Source of the DNA: Adiantum capillus-veneris | Lineage: Eukaryota; Streptophyta; Polypodiopsida; Polypodiales; Pteridaceae | Length of the DNA: 64,000 bases | Direction: 5' to 3' | Assembly (NCBI GenBank): GCA_014529385.2 | Contig: CM043946.1 | Span: forward strand, 19,359,077-19,423,076 | Part shown: piece by piece, positions 50,079 to 61,455 of the stretch | Layout of the letters: each line of letters begins with the position of its first letter | Position numbering within the stretch: the first letter of the stretch is position 1 | Translations under genes and position numbers: made by a program | Notes under the pieces: model-generated | Seen by the model: only the letters and a program-made list of their open reading frames with translations | Told to the model about the DNA's origin: nothing | The model's database searches: none

Positions 50079-50308
50079 TGTAACCCAAAATCTTTTAAAT
50101 ATCCATTAAGGCCACATTGCTCTTTGGTAGACCACTCTCCATTTGGACCCCCTTTTTAGATAAGCTTTATCTCTCCTCTCGGTCCCTTATTGAGAATAGA
50201 TCTCACATATTAATATTCCCACTCTTGCTCCCTTTTATTTTACTATATTAAATGATTAGTTTAGTATGAAAAAATCATTTGGGATAGTAGATATTATATT
50301 TTATGACA
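50079..50308 (-). repeat. 3' LTR (or its remnant) of the minus-strand Ty3 element
   Basis: On the minus strand this begins TGTCATAAAATATAATATC right after a purine tract (AAGAGAGGGGTAA, 50309-50322) and ends GGGTTACA. It is 230 bp, short for a Ty3 LTR. No matching 5' copy was found, so the far edge is tentative. Confidence 0.5.
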
Positions 50309-50876
50309 TTACCCCTCTCTTGAAATCATAGTCGTCCTCGACTATGAGGTAGAGAAGGTAAAGCCTAGTCATCAATCCATTTCTAGTGGATAAAGGATCC
50401 CTTTCTACCCTAGGACATCATTCCAGAATGGATGACTAATCCACTTGGTGCTTGAAAGACTCATCTGTTCGCAAACATGTCTACTCTTTAGTCCATATCA
50501 TACTTCCAAAGTAGAGTGACAAATTCTACTTGGTGTTTGGGAGACGTTGTCACCACAAACATGATTCTAAGCATACATACTTCTTAAATTTGTGCACAAA
50601 GAAAGTGAGAAATTATTATAAGACAAATTTTTTTTAAAATTAAAAAGGAATTTACATTTGCTTACTCTATTGTATCATTGTAAGCATTGACAAGGTTCAT
50701 ATTATCCTTAAGTTGTGTTCCTTGCAATCATCCAACATCTTCAAAAGGATAATTCTTGAATTTAGTAAGATACCATCGGATAATATTTCCATGTCTTAGT
50801 ACCTTGTCTTCATGTCGAAGGATGGATTTGGGATGGATCACATCTTCTTGATCCTCAATCTCTAGAGGGTCCTCAA

Positions 50877-53666
50877 TTATTGCTTCTCTCTGTGCTCTCC
50901 TTTGTAAGGCTTAAGTAGGCTCACATGAAAAGCATTGTGTATGAGCCAATGTTTGGGAAAATTTAATTGGTAAACCATCTCGTTTATTGGCTTAAGAATT
51001 TGAAAAGGGCCATAGTATATTTTTTCTAACTTAGCATAATACTTCTGGTGGCCCGTAGCCTCAGACAAGCCTTGGGAAACTTTAGCAAGACCCAATCATT
51101 TTCCTTAAAGGCTAAGGCTCTTCAATGCTTGTTAGCAGCAGCCTTTTACCTTTGCTATGAGATGGATATAGCCTCTTTAACCTTTTGAAAATATTCCTGT
51201 AGATCTCAGCTATACTCATCAGTAGTGAAGATCTTCCCATGTACTTTAAGTAGCAAATGATTTTTAGATCTTCCCTCTATGACCTTGAAAGGTGCCTTTC
51301 TCATAGAAGTATGTACAATAGTATTGTGCGCATATTCTACGAGGGGTAGGTACTTCCATTGTGAGCGTTGATCTACTTCTATAACATAGCATTTTATTAC
51401 ATTTAGAATCCTAAGGTTAGCTATCGCACTTTGGCCATCTGTTTGTGGGTGATACGCCAAGGATAAATTTAACCTTGTGCCTAGGTTCTCAAATAGACCC
51501 TTTGAGAAATTACTGCTTATTCTAGAATCTCTGGTCGACACTATGGATGTTGGTAAGCCATGGTACTTGAAAATATGAGATATGAAGATGGTTTCCATTT
51601 GATGTGCCTTAATAGTCTTCTTGATAGGTATAAAGTTTCTTGTTTGCTAACTAGTATGCTAAACCTATTGGTTACTGTCCATATTCCTGTATTTACATGG
51701 ATAGAATTGAGAAATCCAAAGATAAAGTCCATGCATATGCTCTCCCATGGTGAATTAGGAATCAGAAATGGATGGAGCAATCCAGGTTGCTTCCCTCTAT
51801 CATACTTCGTCTTTCGGCATACCATGCATTTTGAAAAATATTCTTGTACGTCTACTTTTGTGGTAGGCCAATAGAAGCAGGTCTCAACTCCTCAAAGAGT
51901 AGGTTGAATCCCTCTATGCCCTGCATAGGGAGGGAAATGGGATTCATACATTACTTTCTCACGGATTGCATTAGTAATGCATAGCCTATTTCCATAGAGA
52001 AGATAACCATCCTGCAAGGTGAATGGTTCCTCTTCTTTCCTAATGCAAGGGCTGAAACTACATCCTTGAAATTGGGATTAGTACCATACTCATCTATCAT
52101 AGAAGATAGGTCATTGTGAGTTGCTATTCACACCGCATTTACTATTGGTTATCATGATAGTGCACCGACCACTCGATTGTGCTTGTTGGCAATGTAAGCA
52201 ATATGAAAATGAAATTGCAAAAGAGAATTTTCCCACCTCATTTGCTTGTCGAAGATATTGGTTTGCATCATGAAGTACTTTAGGATTTTGTGATCCGTTC
52301 ATAGGATGAATGGAGTCCCCAAAAGGTAGTGCTTCCATGAGTCTAGGGCATGTAAAATAGCTAATATCTCCTTTTTGTATATGTCCAATACTCGCTCATT
52401 GTCATTCCTTCTTGAAGAAAAACTGCTCCAAGGTAATCACCACAAGCATCACATTGAACCTCAAATGGGTTTGAGAGATCCGACAGTGTAAGCACAGGTT
52501 GAGAGATAATCTTCTCTTTGAGCTTGTTAAAAGCCTTTTGCTCTTTTGCAATCTATGTACACCTACAAATGCTATTTTTTGTTAAGTCATGTAATGGTCT
52601 TTCTATTAGGGGAGAATTCCTCTGTGAAGCGTCTAAAATATGCACACATACCAATAAAGCTTTGTAGCTTGTCTAGATTCCTTGGATTAGGCCATCCTTT
52701 TATTACCTCTATCTTTGATTGATCCATTTGGATGCCATCTTGAGAGATAATGTGACCTAAGTATTGAATCTCTTGTGGAAAAATTCACTTTTCTTTTAAT
52801 TAATGAAACATTTATTCTCTCTCTTAGAACTTGAAAGATTACCTGGAGATGTTGCTTATTGAATCGATGATGATGTCATCCTAATACTCCAGTAAACTTG
52901 TGATAGAGCCTAAATATTTTCTCCATTAAGTGGTTGAATGTGGCTAGAGCATTTGTCAGGCCAAAAAGGAATGAGAAGATATTCATAAAGACCAAATGTC
53001 ATGCAAAACGTGGTCTTTACAATATCTTCATTGACTACCCTTATCTAATGATAGCCACTTTCAAGGTCAATCCTATTAAAGTAAGTAGACCCTTGTAATT
53101 TATCCAATAGATCTTCTACCCGTGGCACAAGAAATCTTTTTAGTTTTCTATAGTCTACACACATACGATATGTGCTTTCTTTCTTTTGGACTAAGAGGAC
53201 TGGTGAAAAAACTTGGTGAAGAGATAGGCCTCACCATCCCTTTTTCTACCAGCTCATGGACTTGCCTCATGATCTCCTCTTGCTGAGCTTGTGAAACTCT
53301 ATAAGGAGGCTTATTAGGCGGTGAGCTTCTTGGTAGAATCTCTATTGCATGATCGCCATTCCCTATTTTTGGAGTTAACTCTCTAGGGATATCCTCAATA
53401 AAAACATCTTGGAATGTACTTAAGAAAATAGACAACTCTAATTCCTCCTGATTGCAATCATTTTTATCTAGTAAAACATTGAGATTATTTAGAGATTCCT
53501 TGACCAAAATCATGTACGCCAAAATTGAGCTTTTCATTGACTTATAAAAAATAGACGTATTTACACAGGTTATGGTGTTACTCAAGTCATTAGCATCTAT
53601 GTATATATTTTTTTCCCTGTACTTGAAATATAATCTCCTTTCAGGGACCTTCATATTGGCAGCCAT
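50877..53666 (-). pseudogene. Ty3/gypsy pol remnant (RT, RNase H, integrase)
   Basis: Minus-strand pol in order. RT N-terminal part at 53148-53666 (RELTPKIGNGDHAIEILP, PYRVSQAQQEEIMRQVHEL, VEKGMVRPISSP). RT active site near 52870-52890 as EY-stop-DDIIIDS, i.e. YxDD with a stop at x. RNase H near 52130-52320 (TDHKILKYFM, QMRWENSLLQF, NKHNRVVGALS). Integrase at 51206-51825 with the zinc-binding Cys pair CMVCRKTK, PWESICMDFIFG for the first catalytic Asp, STRDSRISSNF for the second and HPQTDGQS for the last part. C-terminal module at 50877-51095 (GPFQILKPINEMVYQLNFP, HNAFHVSLLKPY) as in chromovirus-like Ty3. Many stops and shifts; inactive. Confidence 0.88.
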
Positions 53667-53704
53667 GCCATGGAACCATGGTGCCCCTAGGATAACATCG
53701 TCAT

Positions 53705-54720
53705 GCTAGACAAGGGAGATGAAAAAGTCCTCTTTGTTGACGTAGCTTTGGACATGAAGCATCAATTTCCCAATTAGAAAAGTAATGGATGTGTTTGTCC
53801 CTTGAAACCCACATCGGCAATCACAATGTCTCCCATCTCAAAATCTTGTATGTCTAACTTGGTAGCCAACTCCGTTGATATAAAGTAGTGTGTTGAGCCA
53901 GGGTCAAAAAGGATTAAGGAATCATGTTTTCTCACCTTTCCCCAAGCATAGAAAAAGGTAGATCCTTCACAATGAGCATCCCCTTTTGGAGTTTTAACCA
54001 TAGAAGCTCTAGGTGGCTCATTGCATGCATTTCTTTGGGGGAAAGTGAGATAGCCATGTCCTTGCTCCCCGCACATGAAGCACATTTTGTCTTTGCAAAA
54101 AAACTCTAGCTCTTAAGGGGAGAGTCTATACTTACCCATGTAGACTCCTTTCTCCTTAGCTTTTTTGTTGTTGGTGTTCAAGTTTCCCTTCAAGGAGTTT
54201 TAATCATTGTTCTTCTCTGTAGGCTCATTTTGGTCTTTAGTTTCCATTGGCTTAGAATTCCTCTTAGGCTCTTAGCCCCTTGTTGAAAATTGATTTGTGA
54301 AGCAACCATAGTATATGTAGGACCACAAAGATGGTCCTAGGCCTTTGAGATTTGACATATTCGACCATGTCTTCAGATAGCCCAACACAAAACTGTTGTT
54401 TTTGTTCTCCAAAGTCTATCTTTTTGTAAACAGTGGCTTTGAGATGAAAATCCCAAAACTTGTCCACATGCTTGTGGATAGACTCGTAGGGAGACCACTC
54501 GTAGGGAGACCGCTTCAAACTTCTCCATTCGATAAGAACTTTGTCTCCGACATTACCTACAAGAAAGTGCCTTATTATGGAATCTTTTAGGGCTTTCCAC
54601 GTCCTTGGGAGCTTTACCAATATCTCATAGATTGGTGCCATCATAGCATAGATCCAATATACAACAATACTTGTCAATTCGGAGGGATGATCTACCCAGC
54701 TAGGGCATGGAAACACTCAT
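53705..54720 (-). pseudogene. Ty3/gypsy gag-protease remnant (copy B)
   Basis: Same family as 5413-6440. Gag capsid segment at 54264-54716 (RTWKALKDSIIRHF, FWDFHLKATVYKKIDFGEQ) with a 5-residue duplication (SPYEWSPYES) absent from copy A. Zinc-knuckle-like CFMCGEQGHGY near 54050-54085, with Phe where the last Cys of CCHC is expected. Protease LFDPGSTHYFIS near 53890-53920. It joins pol at 53666 with a frame break. Confidence 0.85.
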
Positions 54721-55235
54721 CAATTAGTGAGCTAATCATGGCAACATGAATGGAAACTCTATGAAGTGGGATTCTCGGCTTATGGAGGAGCTAAGCCATG
54801 ATGTCTGGCAATCTCCACATCCACTTATCTTCACGTCAAGTCATCCGAATCACTCACACTAATGATTGCAAAGACGGGCACATCGCTAATCATATCATGT
54901 AAGACACTAATCACAAGCGCGTACATGTAGATCCATTGAGCATCTACACTCCAATCAAACCTACAAGTATACACAAAGAATAGAGGGAAATGACACAATA
55001 TTAGAGTGGGATTAACCACTAATTAGTTATGATCTAAGTCATCAATTCATCATTAGCAATCATAGGATGTATGCGAGAGGATAGTGAAAGACAAATAAGC
55101 ATTTATTAGTGTTAATCAAAGTCACATGAAAGAGAAGCTCAAGGCCTCCATAGACACACACCTCATGAGCTCTCACCAAAGAGTGGTCTCAACAATTAAA
55201 GCTGAGAACCCTAATTTCTTTTACACACTACCTTA
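54721..55235 (-). repeat. Leader region of Ty3 copy B
   Basis: Collinear with 6441-6957. Similarity stops at ACACACTACCTTA, just before the TATA box seen in copy A, so the element's 5' end is truncated here. Confidence 0.7.
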
Positions 55236-55299
55236 GCCAACCCCCCCTACCATGCATCCTAGCCACATTCCAAGCTAGGTGGTGCCCCTATTGTGTACC

Positions 55300-56290
55300 T
55301 CCCATGAAGAGGCCATCGTGGATAGTCTTGGTGTAGAGGCCACTGGGTCTATTTTGTGCTTCCACCTCTCATTTGGTTCCCCCACTGAGGAGGGCTTTGC
55401 AAATACTTTCTGTCAGCAAAGAGTAGCAATGCATGCCATCAATCATGTAAGAGTGTCTACAAGAGTTTTCAAATTTGAGGACTGAAGAAGAGGAGACTGT
55501 AGAAGCACTCAAGGAGTTCATTGAAGTGCTATTTCCAGGTTGTAGCGTGATCAATATCCAAGAGGTAAGCTCTCCATCTCACATTTCTCATGCTAATTGA
55601 AAATCAAGAGGATTCAGAGGGAGGGCTACAAAATCTCATCACTGTTGTCAAACAAATCATTCTTTCAATGAATGCCAACAAAGGAGGTGAAGAAAGAACA
55701 ATGAGTTTTGCTTTCGAGAACCGCATCAGCATTCTCATATTAGTCAGATTTTGTGTAGCACCAAGTGTTTTCTCTCAATGATCAGAGAAGAATAGTCAAC
55801 AACATCAACAATAAAGTCCAAGCCACAAAGCCTAAAGAATTTGGTGGAATCAGGTGGGCCTACACTCTCTCTAGGCATAGAGAGTTCAAGTGAAGTACGA
55901 CCACCCAAGCGTCATCGTCACATGCAAAATGGAAAGCCATTTGAGGTAGACTCTTCTCGCCCAGTCTATTTTGAACCCAGATGGAGTATTTTCTGGAATT
56001 GAACAAGAAGTAGAGGCCTATGGTGAAGGTGTCACCTTGTCAACACTTAAGGTATGCACGTCTAGTGGTCAAAGCCTTGCCCTACACCAACGTGGATAAT
56101 CACAATAGGCCACAAGTTTTTCCTTTTTTGCTTCTTGAAACATATACATGTAAATGTGTACATTGATAGGAACATATTCTACCAGCAAAATATTGTTTTC
56201 CTATTTCGACCAGAGTTGTTGGATGAAATCCTTAGATCCCCACGTCCCATCATCCTGCCCATTCTTGATTACTACCACTCTTTTGATGTA
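55300..56290 (+). other. Possible exon fragments of an unrecognised gene
   Basis: Several short, protein-like open stretches end at good donors: about 55481-55565 (TVEALKEFIEVLFPGCSVIN, then GTAAGC), about 55800-56050 (two overlapping frames; PPKRHRHMQNGKPFE and GIEQEVEAYGEGVTLSTLK, then GTATGC), and about 56171-56290 (FRPELLDEILRSPRPIILPI, then GTAAGC). No domain was recognised and the frames conflict at one point. It may be a gene remnant or an intron-bearing transposon gene. Confidence 0.3.
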
Positions 56291-56404
56291 AGCATCCTTA
56301 TTCTATTCTAGCCTTCTGCTCTTCTTAGCTCTTGCTCAAGTTTTCCACCCATTTATAAAACTTTATGAACCATTAAATCATTCCAAACAAAAACCAAATA
56401 AAAG

Positions 56405-57010
56405 TTTGTGATTATCTTCTCATTGATTTACTACCATGGAAAGTGCCTCTTTTCCCACGTTCAGTGCAAGAAGGGAGAAGACATCACCACTGATTTTTTG
56501 GTTAACTTTGACATCACTTGTATGGCTTCCAGCAAGGATCAAGATGCCTCATGGCTACAAATCTTTCCTCTACTAATGAAAGTAGATGCCAAGTCTTGGT
56601 ACAATGCTTTCCTCTAGCTACCAAGGATGTATGGCACTTACTACATGCTGCATTCTGAAGAGGTTTGGTGGAGGCACAACCTTAGAAAAGTTACAGCAGC
56701 TACTGACAAAATTAAAGCAGGAGGTTTGCTAGAGTATGCCGCTTAAGAATCCAAGTTTTTGGATTTGTGGGAGTGATGGGTTGCCTCAATGGAGGAAGGT
56801 GAAGGAGTGCATAATTTCCTGAAGAAGGATTGTTTCATTGTTGGTGTGGTCGCCACTTAAAGAGAAGGTGAAGGGGAGATTCCCTACAACATATGAGTTG
56901 GCAGTGGAAGTAGCCCACCTTAAAGACAAGAAGCTAGGCATGCAAGAAGGAGTTAATGAGTCAAAGGAATCAAGATCAGCTCAACTAACCCTCTTAATTG
57001 CAACAATCAC
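56405..57010 (+). pseudogene. Ty3/gypsy gag fragment (plus strand)
   Basis: Decayed gag capsid region: SKDQDASWLQIFPLLMKVDAK followed by SWYNAFL at 56530-56617, then across frames EKLQQLLTKLKQE and a C-terminal LLVWSPLKEKVKGRFPTTYE with LAVEVAHLKDKKL near 56845-56935. Order and spacing fit a Ty3 capsid. No LTR or pol is attached; sequence on both sides is unrelated. Confidence 0.6.
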
Positions 57011-58620
57011 TTAGAGGATCCAACCACAAGAGGCTTCAAAAGAGAAACAAGGCCTACTGAGCCGCATCACTACTCAGTTGGGTTGCATTTATTTGATCGG
57101 ATAATGCAATTTATATCGAATAAATCATCATTATTTGCATATTCTCGTATAATACGTGGTATTTTTAAACAATTTAAAATTTATCGATCAATAGTTTTTT
57201 AATCAATAATATATCGGTCGATAGTCTATCGATCGATACTCTATCAATCAATACGCTAGATTTATATAGAAAAATGCACTGTTCAATATGTTTTCGATCG
57301 ATTTCGATTGTGGAGCTCTCTAGTTGTCTACAGCTCCCACTCTCTTCCTCATACTCTCGAGCAGGTCAGCTTGCATACTAGTAAGAATCTTTTCTCTTCA
57401 CATTTGTGTTTTTATAAAAAATAATTCAAATTTTATTTTCTTGAATATATTACTGTATGTGTCTCTGATACGCCTTCGGGCCCTCTTAGTCACATAATAG
57501 TTTAAAATTTAGGATACAGAAATTATTATGGCTTGTTTGATTTTATATCTTACTTCCATAGTAATTTTAAAAAAATTTAGAAAACATTGACTCTTGTTCA
57601 GATATGCTTTGCATCACTCTTACTTGAATCAATGTTTTAGGAATTTAGATAACACCGTACATTGTTTTGATATGCTTGTCGGCACTCATAGTTTGTAAGG
57701 TGTTTTAGGAGACCATTAGATAGCATGTGCATTTGTTTGATATGGCTCACGACACTCTTACTTTGTACGATGCTTTAGGTAAAATAAGCTCCAATAAAAT
57801 GTGAGCTTACAAAAAATTATACTTCTTCCTGCATCTGAGCCTTGGTTGTTACAATGGAAGAAGTTACTCCTAGACACGATCTATGTGAATAAATTTTTTA
57901 TCTAGTGAGTCTTTAAGCTATACACTTTTCAATATACTTATTCATGGACCACATGATTCGTAGATCTACATTGTCGATCTGTATACTGAGAAAAGTGTAA
58001 TCTTTAAAGTACTCCCCGTGTCGATCTTTGGTTCTTACAATGGGAGGAGTTTCTCTGAGACACGATTTGTGGAAAAAAACCATTACTTGATGAGCTACTA
58101 ATTTTTATAATGTAATCGTTCTTGGCGTCTGGATCGAACGTTTATCCTTTGCTCTTACAACGGGAATAAAACCCCTGCGTATGGTGCTTAGGACTTGCTT
58201 AGATCCTTACAATGAGAGGGATACACGCGTGACACCACACTTTACATTAATCTTTTTAATTTGTAAAATAATGTGTATTTGTAAGAATTTGTCACATGCC
58301 TATTGGTAACATCTCATACATGCGAGGTTTTTGATTTGACATTAGGAGAAATATGAACCTTGCATGGGCCTTGTAAGGAATCCTAATTTTTAGGGATTAA
58401 GGCTAATGGTGTGTAGGGTTAAGGGGACAAGGGTATTCAAGAAGCTAGTTTTGAGTAGGCTTTTCTAGCCTTTTTTTTAGACACATGTAGGATGTGGACC
58501 TAGGAGGTCACCTTCTCTCTCTAGCTTTTTGAAAGTGAAGGGAGTAAAGAGGTGTGGCCACATCATCAAAAACGTGGATCACTAAGAGCCAAATTTGACT
58601 TTTTAAAAAAAAAGTTATTT
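57011..58620. other. Anonymous repeat-rich region
   Basis: An ATCGATC-rich patch (57180-57310) contains many short overlapping inverted repeats. From 57830 to 58230 a degenerate phrase (GGTT(G/C)TTACAATGG(A/G)A(A/G)GAGTT...CGAT(C/T)T) recurs about three times. No gene seen. Confidence 0.45.
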
Positions 58621-58975
58621 TTACTTATTTTTTACTTAAAACTCCCCCCCAACATATATCCATATCAAAAAAGTATTTTTTGATATTTTTTTAAACTTAC
58701 AAGCACTAAAAGTCCAATTTTTTTTTAAAAAACTCCCCCCCAAAAAAAAAACCTTTCTTCTCTCTTCCTCCTCCCTCCTTTCTCCCTCTCCTCTCCCTCC
58801 CTGCCCCTTCTCTCCTCCTCCTCCCCTCTCTCCCTCTCTCCCACTGTCCCCTTCTCTCCTCCCTCTCCCTCCCTGCCCCCTTCTCTCCTCCTTCTCCACT
58901 CTCTCTCTCTCTCCCCCACTACCCCCTTGTCTTCTCCCATGTTCTTCTCTCTCCCTCCCCCCTCTCTCTTTTCAT
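58621..58975. repeat. Pyrimidine-rich low-complexity tract
   Basis: CTCCCC-type runs about 350 bp long. The Arg/Glu/Gly ORFs on the minus strand are compositional. Confidence 0.95.
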
Positions 58976-60699
58976 CCTTTGCTTCCTCATGCAACAGCTA
59001 CCATGGTGCTCAAGGACATCACAAATCGTATGCATACATATTTGCTTGTTCGCAACGTTTGCATCGAAGGCCGCACGTGAGGGTGAGCAGAGGTCATCCC
59101 CGGAACGTCGTACCATCGGTGAGATGAATGTTGACGATTATTCAATATCTTGCCAATACCATCACATATTTGAATAAAACACCCCTTTATGCAAGGTAAC
59201 AATATACTTCTTACTTTTGATTGTGTTCTTCTTATCATAAACTTTGAAGTCTAAGGTGTTGCCTCTACTTGTTTTGTAGTGCTTGGCACAAAGGTTGCTT
59301 TTATGCACAAATAGTGAAAGGCTTCAGGTTAGAGAGGCCAAGTGTCACCACTTTTCCTCTAAAATAGTCTTCTTTGTTACATCTTGCAGGTAGGTGCTTC
59401 AAATCCATGCTTATTAGGGGTGGTAGTCTCATCCTAATGTATATTTTTATATTGTTTATTCCCAGCTAGATAGAAATACTTGCAAATTTGTACAACATAT
59501 ACTTAACAAGTGTCTTCATTATATAGCTTGCAAATGTTGAATTCATACATGTTTTTGTTACAAGGTGACCTCTTGCTATGCTAGTTAAGTGGCGTTGTTT
59601 GCAAGAACGGCTCAAGGAACTGGCATAACATGAAGCTTTTACGGTGGCACAAAGCTCTCCTCAGCGGAAATGTGGCTCCCACTACACCAAAAATCATTAT
59701 GCTGACATGAAGAGATCCCTAGTAGGACAATGCAAAAACTTTTCATCAGCAGCAACACACTCTTTCCTAACATGAGGGCACTCCTACCAAAGATATTTTT
59801 ATGTGATAGGTCACCCCAGGAGCATACCATGTCATGGAATGGATGTAAGAACTATGACCACACTACTCCTTGTAAAGTGTTCACAGATGTATGTTTATCA
59901 AAGTTAATGAGAAGAAATTTGGACTTTTTGTTTGTTGATGTGTAAGAGCACTCTAGGTCTACCATATTTTAGATTGTTTGATAAGTTAAATAAAATTCGT
60001 AGTCATTTAAAGTGTAAGTTTGTTTTTGTTTGGTAAGATTGTCATGAGAAGACATAATAAAGTATAAGAGATCTTGACGGAATAAGCCTCGATTAGATTC
60101 CTACCATGCACTGCTGACACGAGACCTCTCCTTGAACCTTTTGATTTCTATCATTGTGGGAAGTCTAAGGGTGGTCTATTTTCAAAATTTTAGCAATAAA
60201 TTTTTTAAAAAGGAAATTTTGGTTATTTTAAAGTTTGTACACAGTCTAGGAGTTCATTCTGATTGTTTTCCTTCAGTTTCAATTTTTGATCGAGTGCACT
60301 CCTTGGAAGCCACTTTTGAAGGTGTTAGGGTGAGATTTTGAGAAAGTTTTGTATGTAGGAAATGCAGTCCTTAACACAAAAAAAAACATTGGTCCTCTGA
60401 GTATTTTCAGATTCCATGGTTTTAATGCCCGTTCGAGCCCGTAGATTAAGGAAAAAGTAAGAAATGTCTGTTTTATATCATTTTTTAAGAAACTGCCAAC
60501 TTGCACGTTGATTTTTGGAAAATCCGAGTAGGATATGCTTTTTTTGCATCACACGATAGTCAAAGAGCGCGACGAGATGAACAAATTTATGTGAGACAAG
60601 CCTAGACAGATTCAGAGCCAATTGAACACTAGAAGCTCTTGAAAACAGCCTAAAAGTCCAACACTTAAAAAAAAAAAAAAAAAAACTTACCACTTGAAT
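58976..60699. other. Anonymous region
   Basis: No supported gene. Only scattered short ORFs and a poly-A run near 60667-60685. Confidence 0.5.
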
Positions 60700-60900
60700 T
60701 ATGGCCATGCATAAAAATAAATTTTGTACTTGTCATTTTAGGGCCCTAGGGACCCTCAACATGAGGGGCCACAAGGGCGCGCAAATCAGCCATCCAAAAT
60801 TTTTGGATGGCTGATTTGCGCGCCCTTGTGGCCCCTCATGTTGAGGGTCCCTGGGGCCCTAAAATGACAAGTACATGCTTTTTTTGATGCATAGCCATGA
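60700..60900. repeat. Near-perfect long palindrome (hairpin)
   Basis: Arms at 60726-60799 and 60801-60874 are reverse complements with one mismatch in 74 bp and a 1-bp centre. A looser inverted match continues outward to about 60700 and 60900 (GGCCATGCAT / ATGCATAGCC). Confidence 0.97.
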
Positions 60901-60943
60901 GATAGAATTGGGCAAATTGATGTATTCATAGCAAACTCCCCCC

Positions 60944-60944
<1 letters not shown>

Positions 60945-60978
<34 letters not shown>
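60945..60978. repeat. Poly-C run (34 C)
   Basis: An uninterrupted C tract at the end of the first hairpin module, preceded by CTCCCCCCA. Confidence 0.97.
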
Positions 60979-61002
60979 ACAATGGCAAATAGCAAAACAT
61001 TG

Positions 61003-61270
61003 TATCATGCCATGCATAAAAATAAATCTTGTACTTGTCATTTTAGGGCCCCAGGGACCCTCAACATGAGGGGCCACAAGGGCGCGCAAATCAGCCATCC
61101 AAAATTTGTGCGCCCTTGTGGCCCCTCTTGTTGAGGGTCCCTGGGCCCCTAAAATGACAAGTACAAGCTTTTTTTAATGCATGGCCATGAGATAGAACTG
61201 GGCAGTTTAATGTGTTCATAGCAACCCCCCCCCCCCCCCCCCCCCCCCCCCCAAATGGCAGATACCTAAA
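61003..61270. repeat. Second hairpin module with poly-C (28 C)
   Basis: Repeats the 60700-60985 unit: an inverted repeat at 61031-61164 (inner part of one arm deleted), then ATGGCCATGAGATAGAA, GTGTTCATAGCAA and C28 at 61225-61252. A weaker third copy follows at about 61330-61455 without a hairpin or poly-C. Confidence 0.9.
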
Positions 61271-61455
61271 CCTTGTGTCATGTTTATTAACCATTTTTTA
61301 CTTCCTTGTGTCCATCCCCTGTTCTTGGAAATATCTTGGTCCCTATTTGTGCCTGGATGGGCATTATACGCGCCGTTGTGGTCCCTCTAGTTGAGGGTCT
61401 CTTGGGCTTCAAAATGACAAATAGGGGCTTTGTTTTAATGTATGGCCATGAGATA

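Noticed and set aside
58636-58994. Arg/Glu/Gly-rich minus-strand ORFs
   Set aside because: Compositional artefacts of the pyrimidine tract.
60786-61294. Poly-Gly ORFs
   Set aside because: Caused by poly-C runs; also broken by the palindrome.
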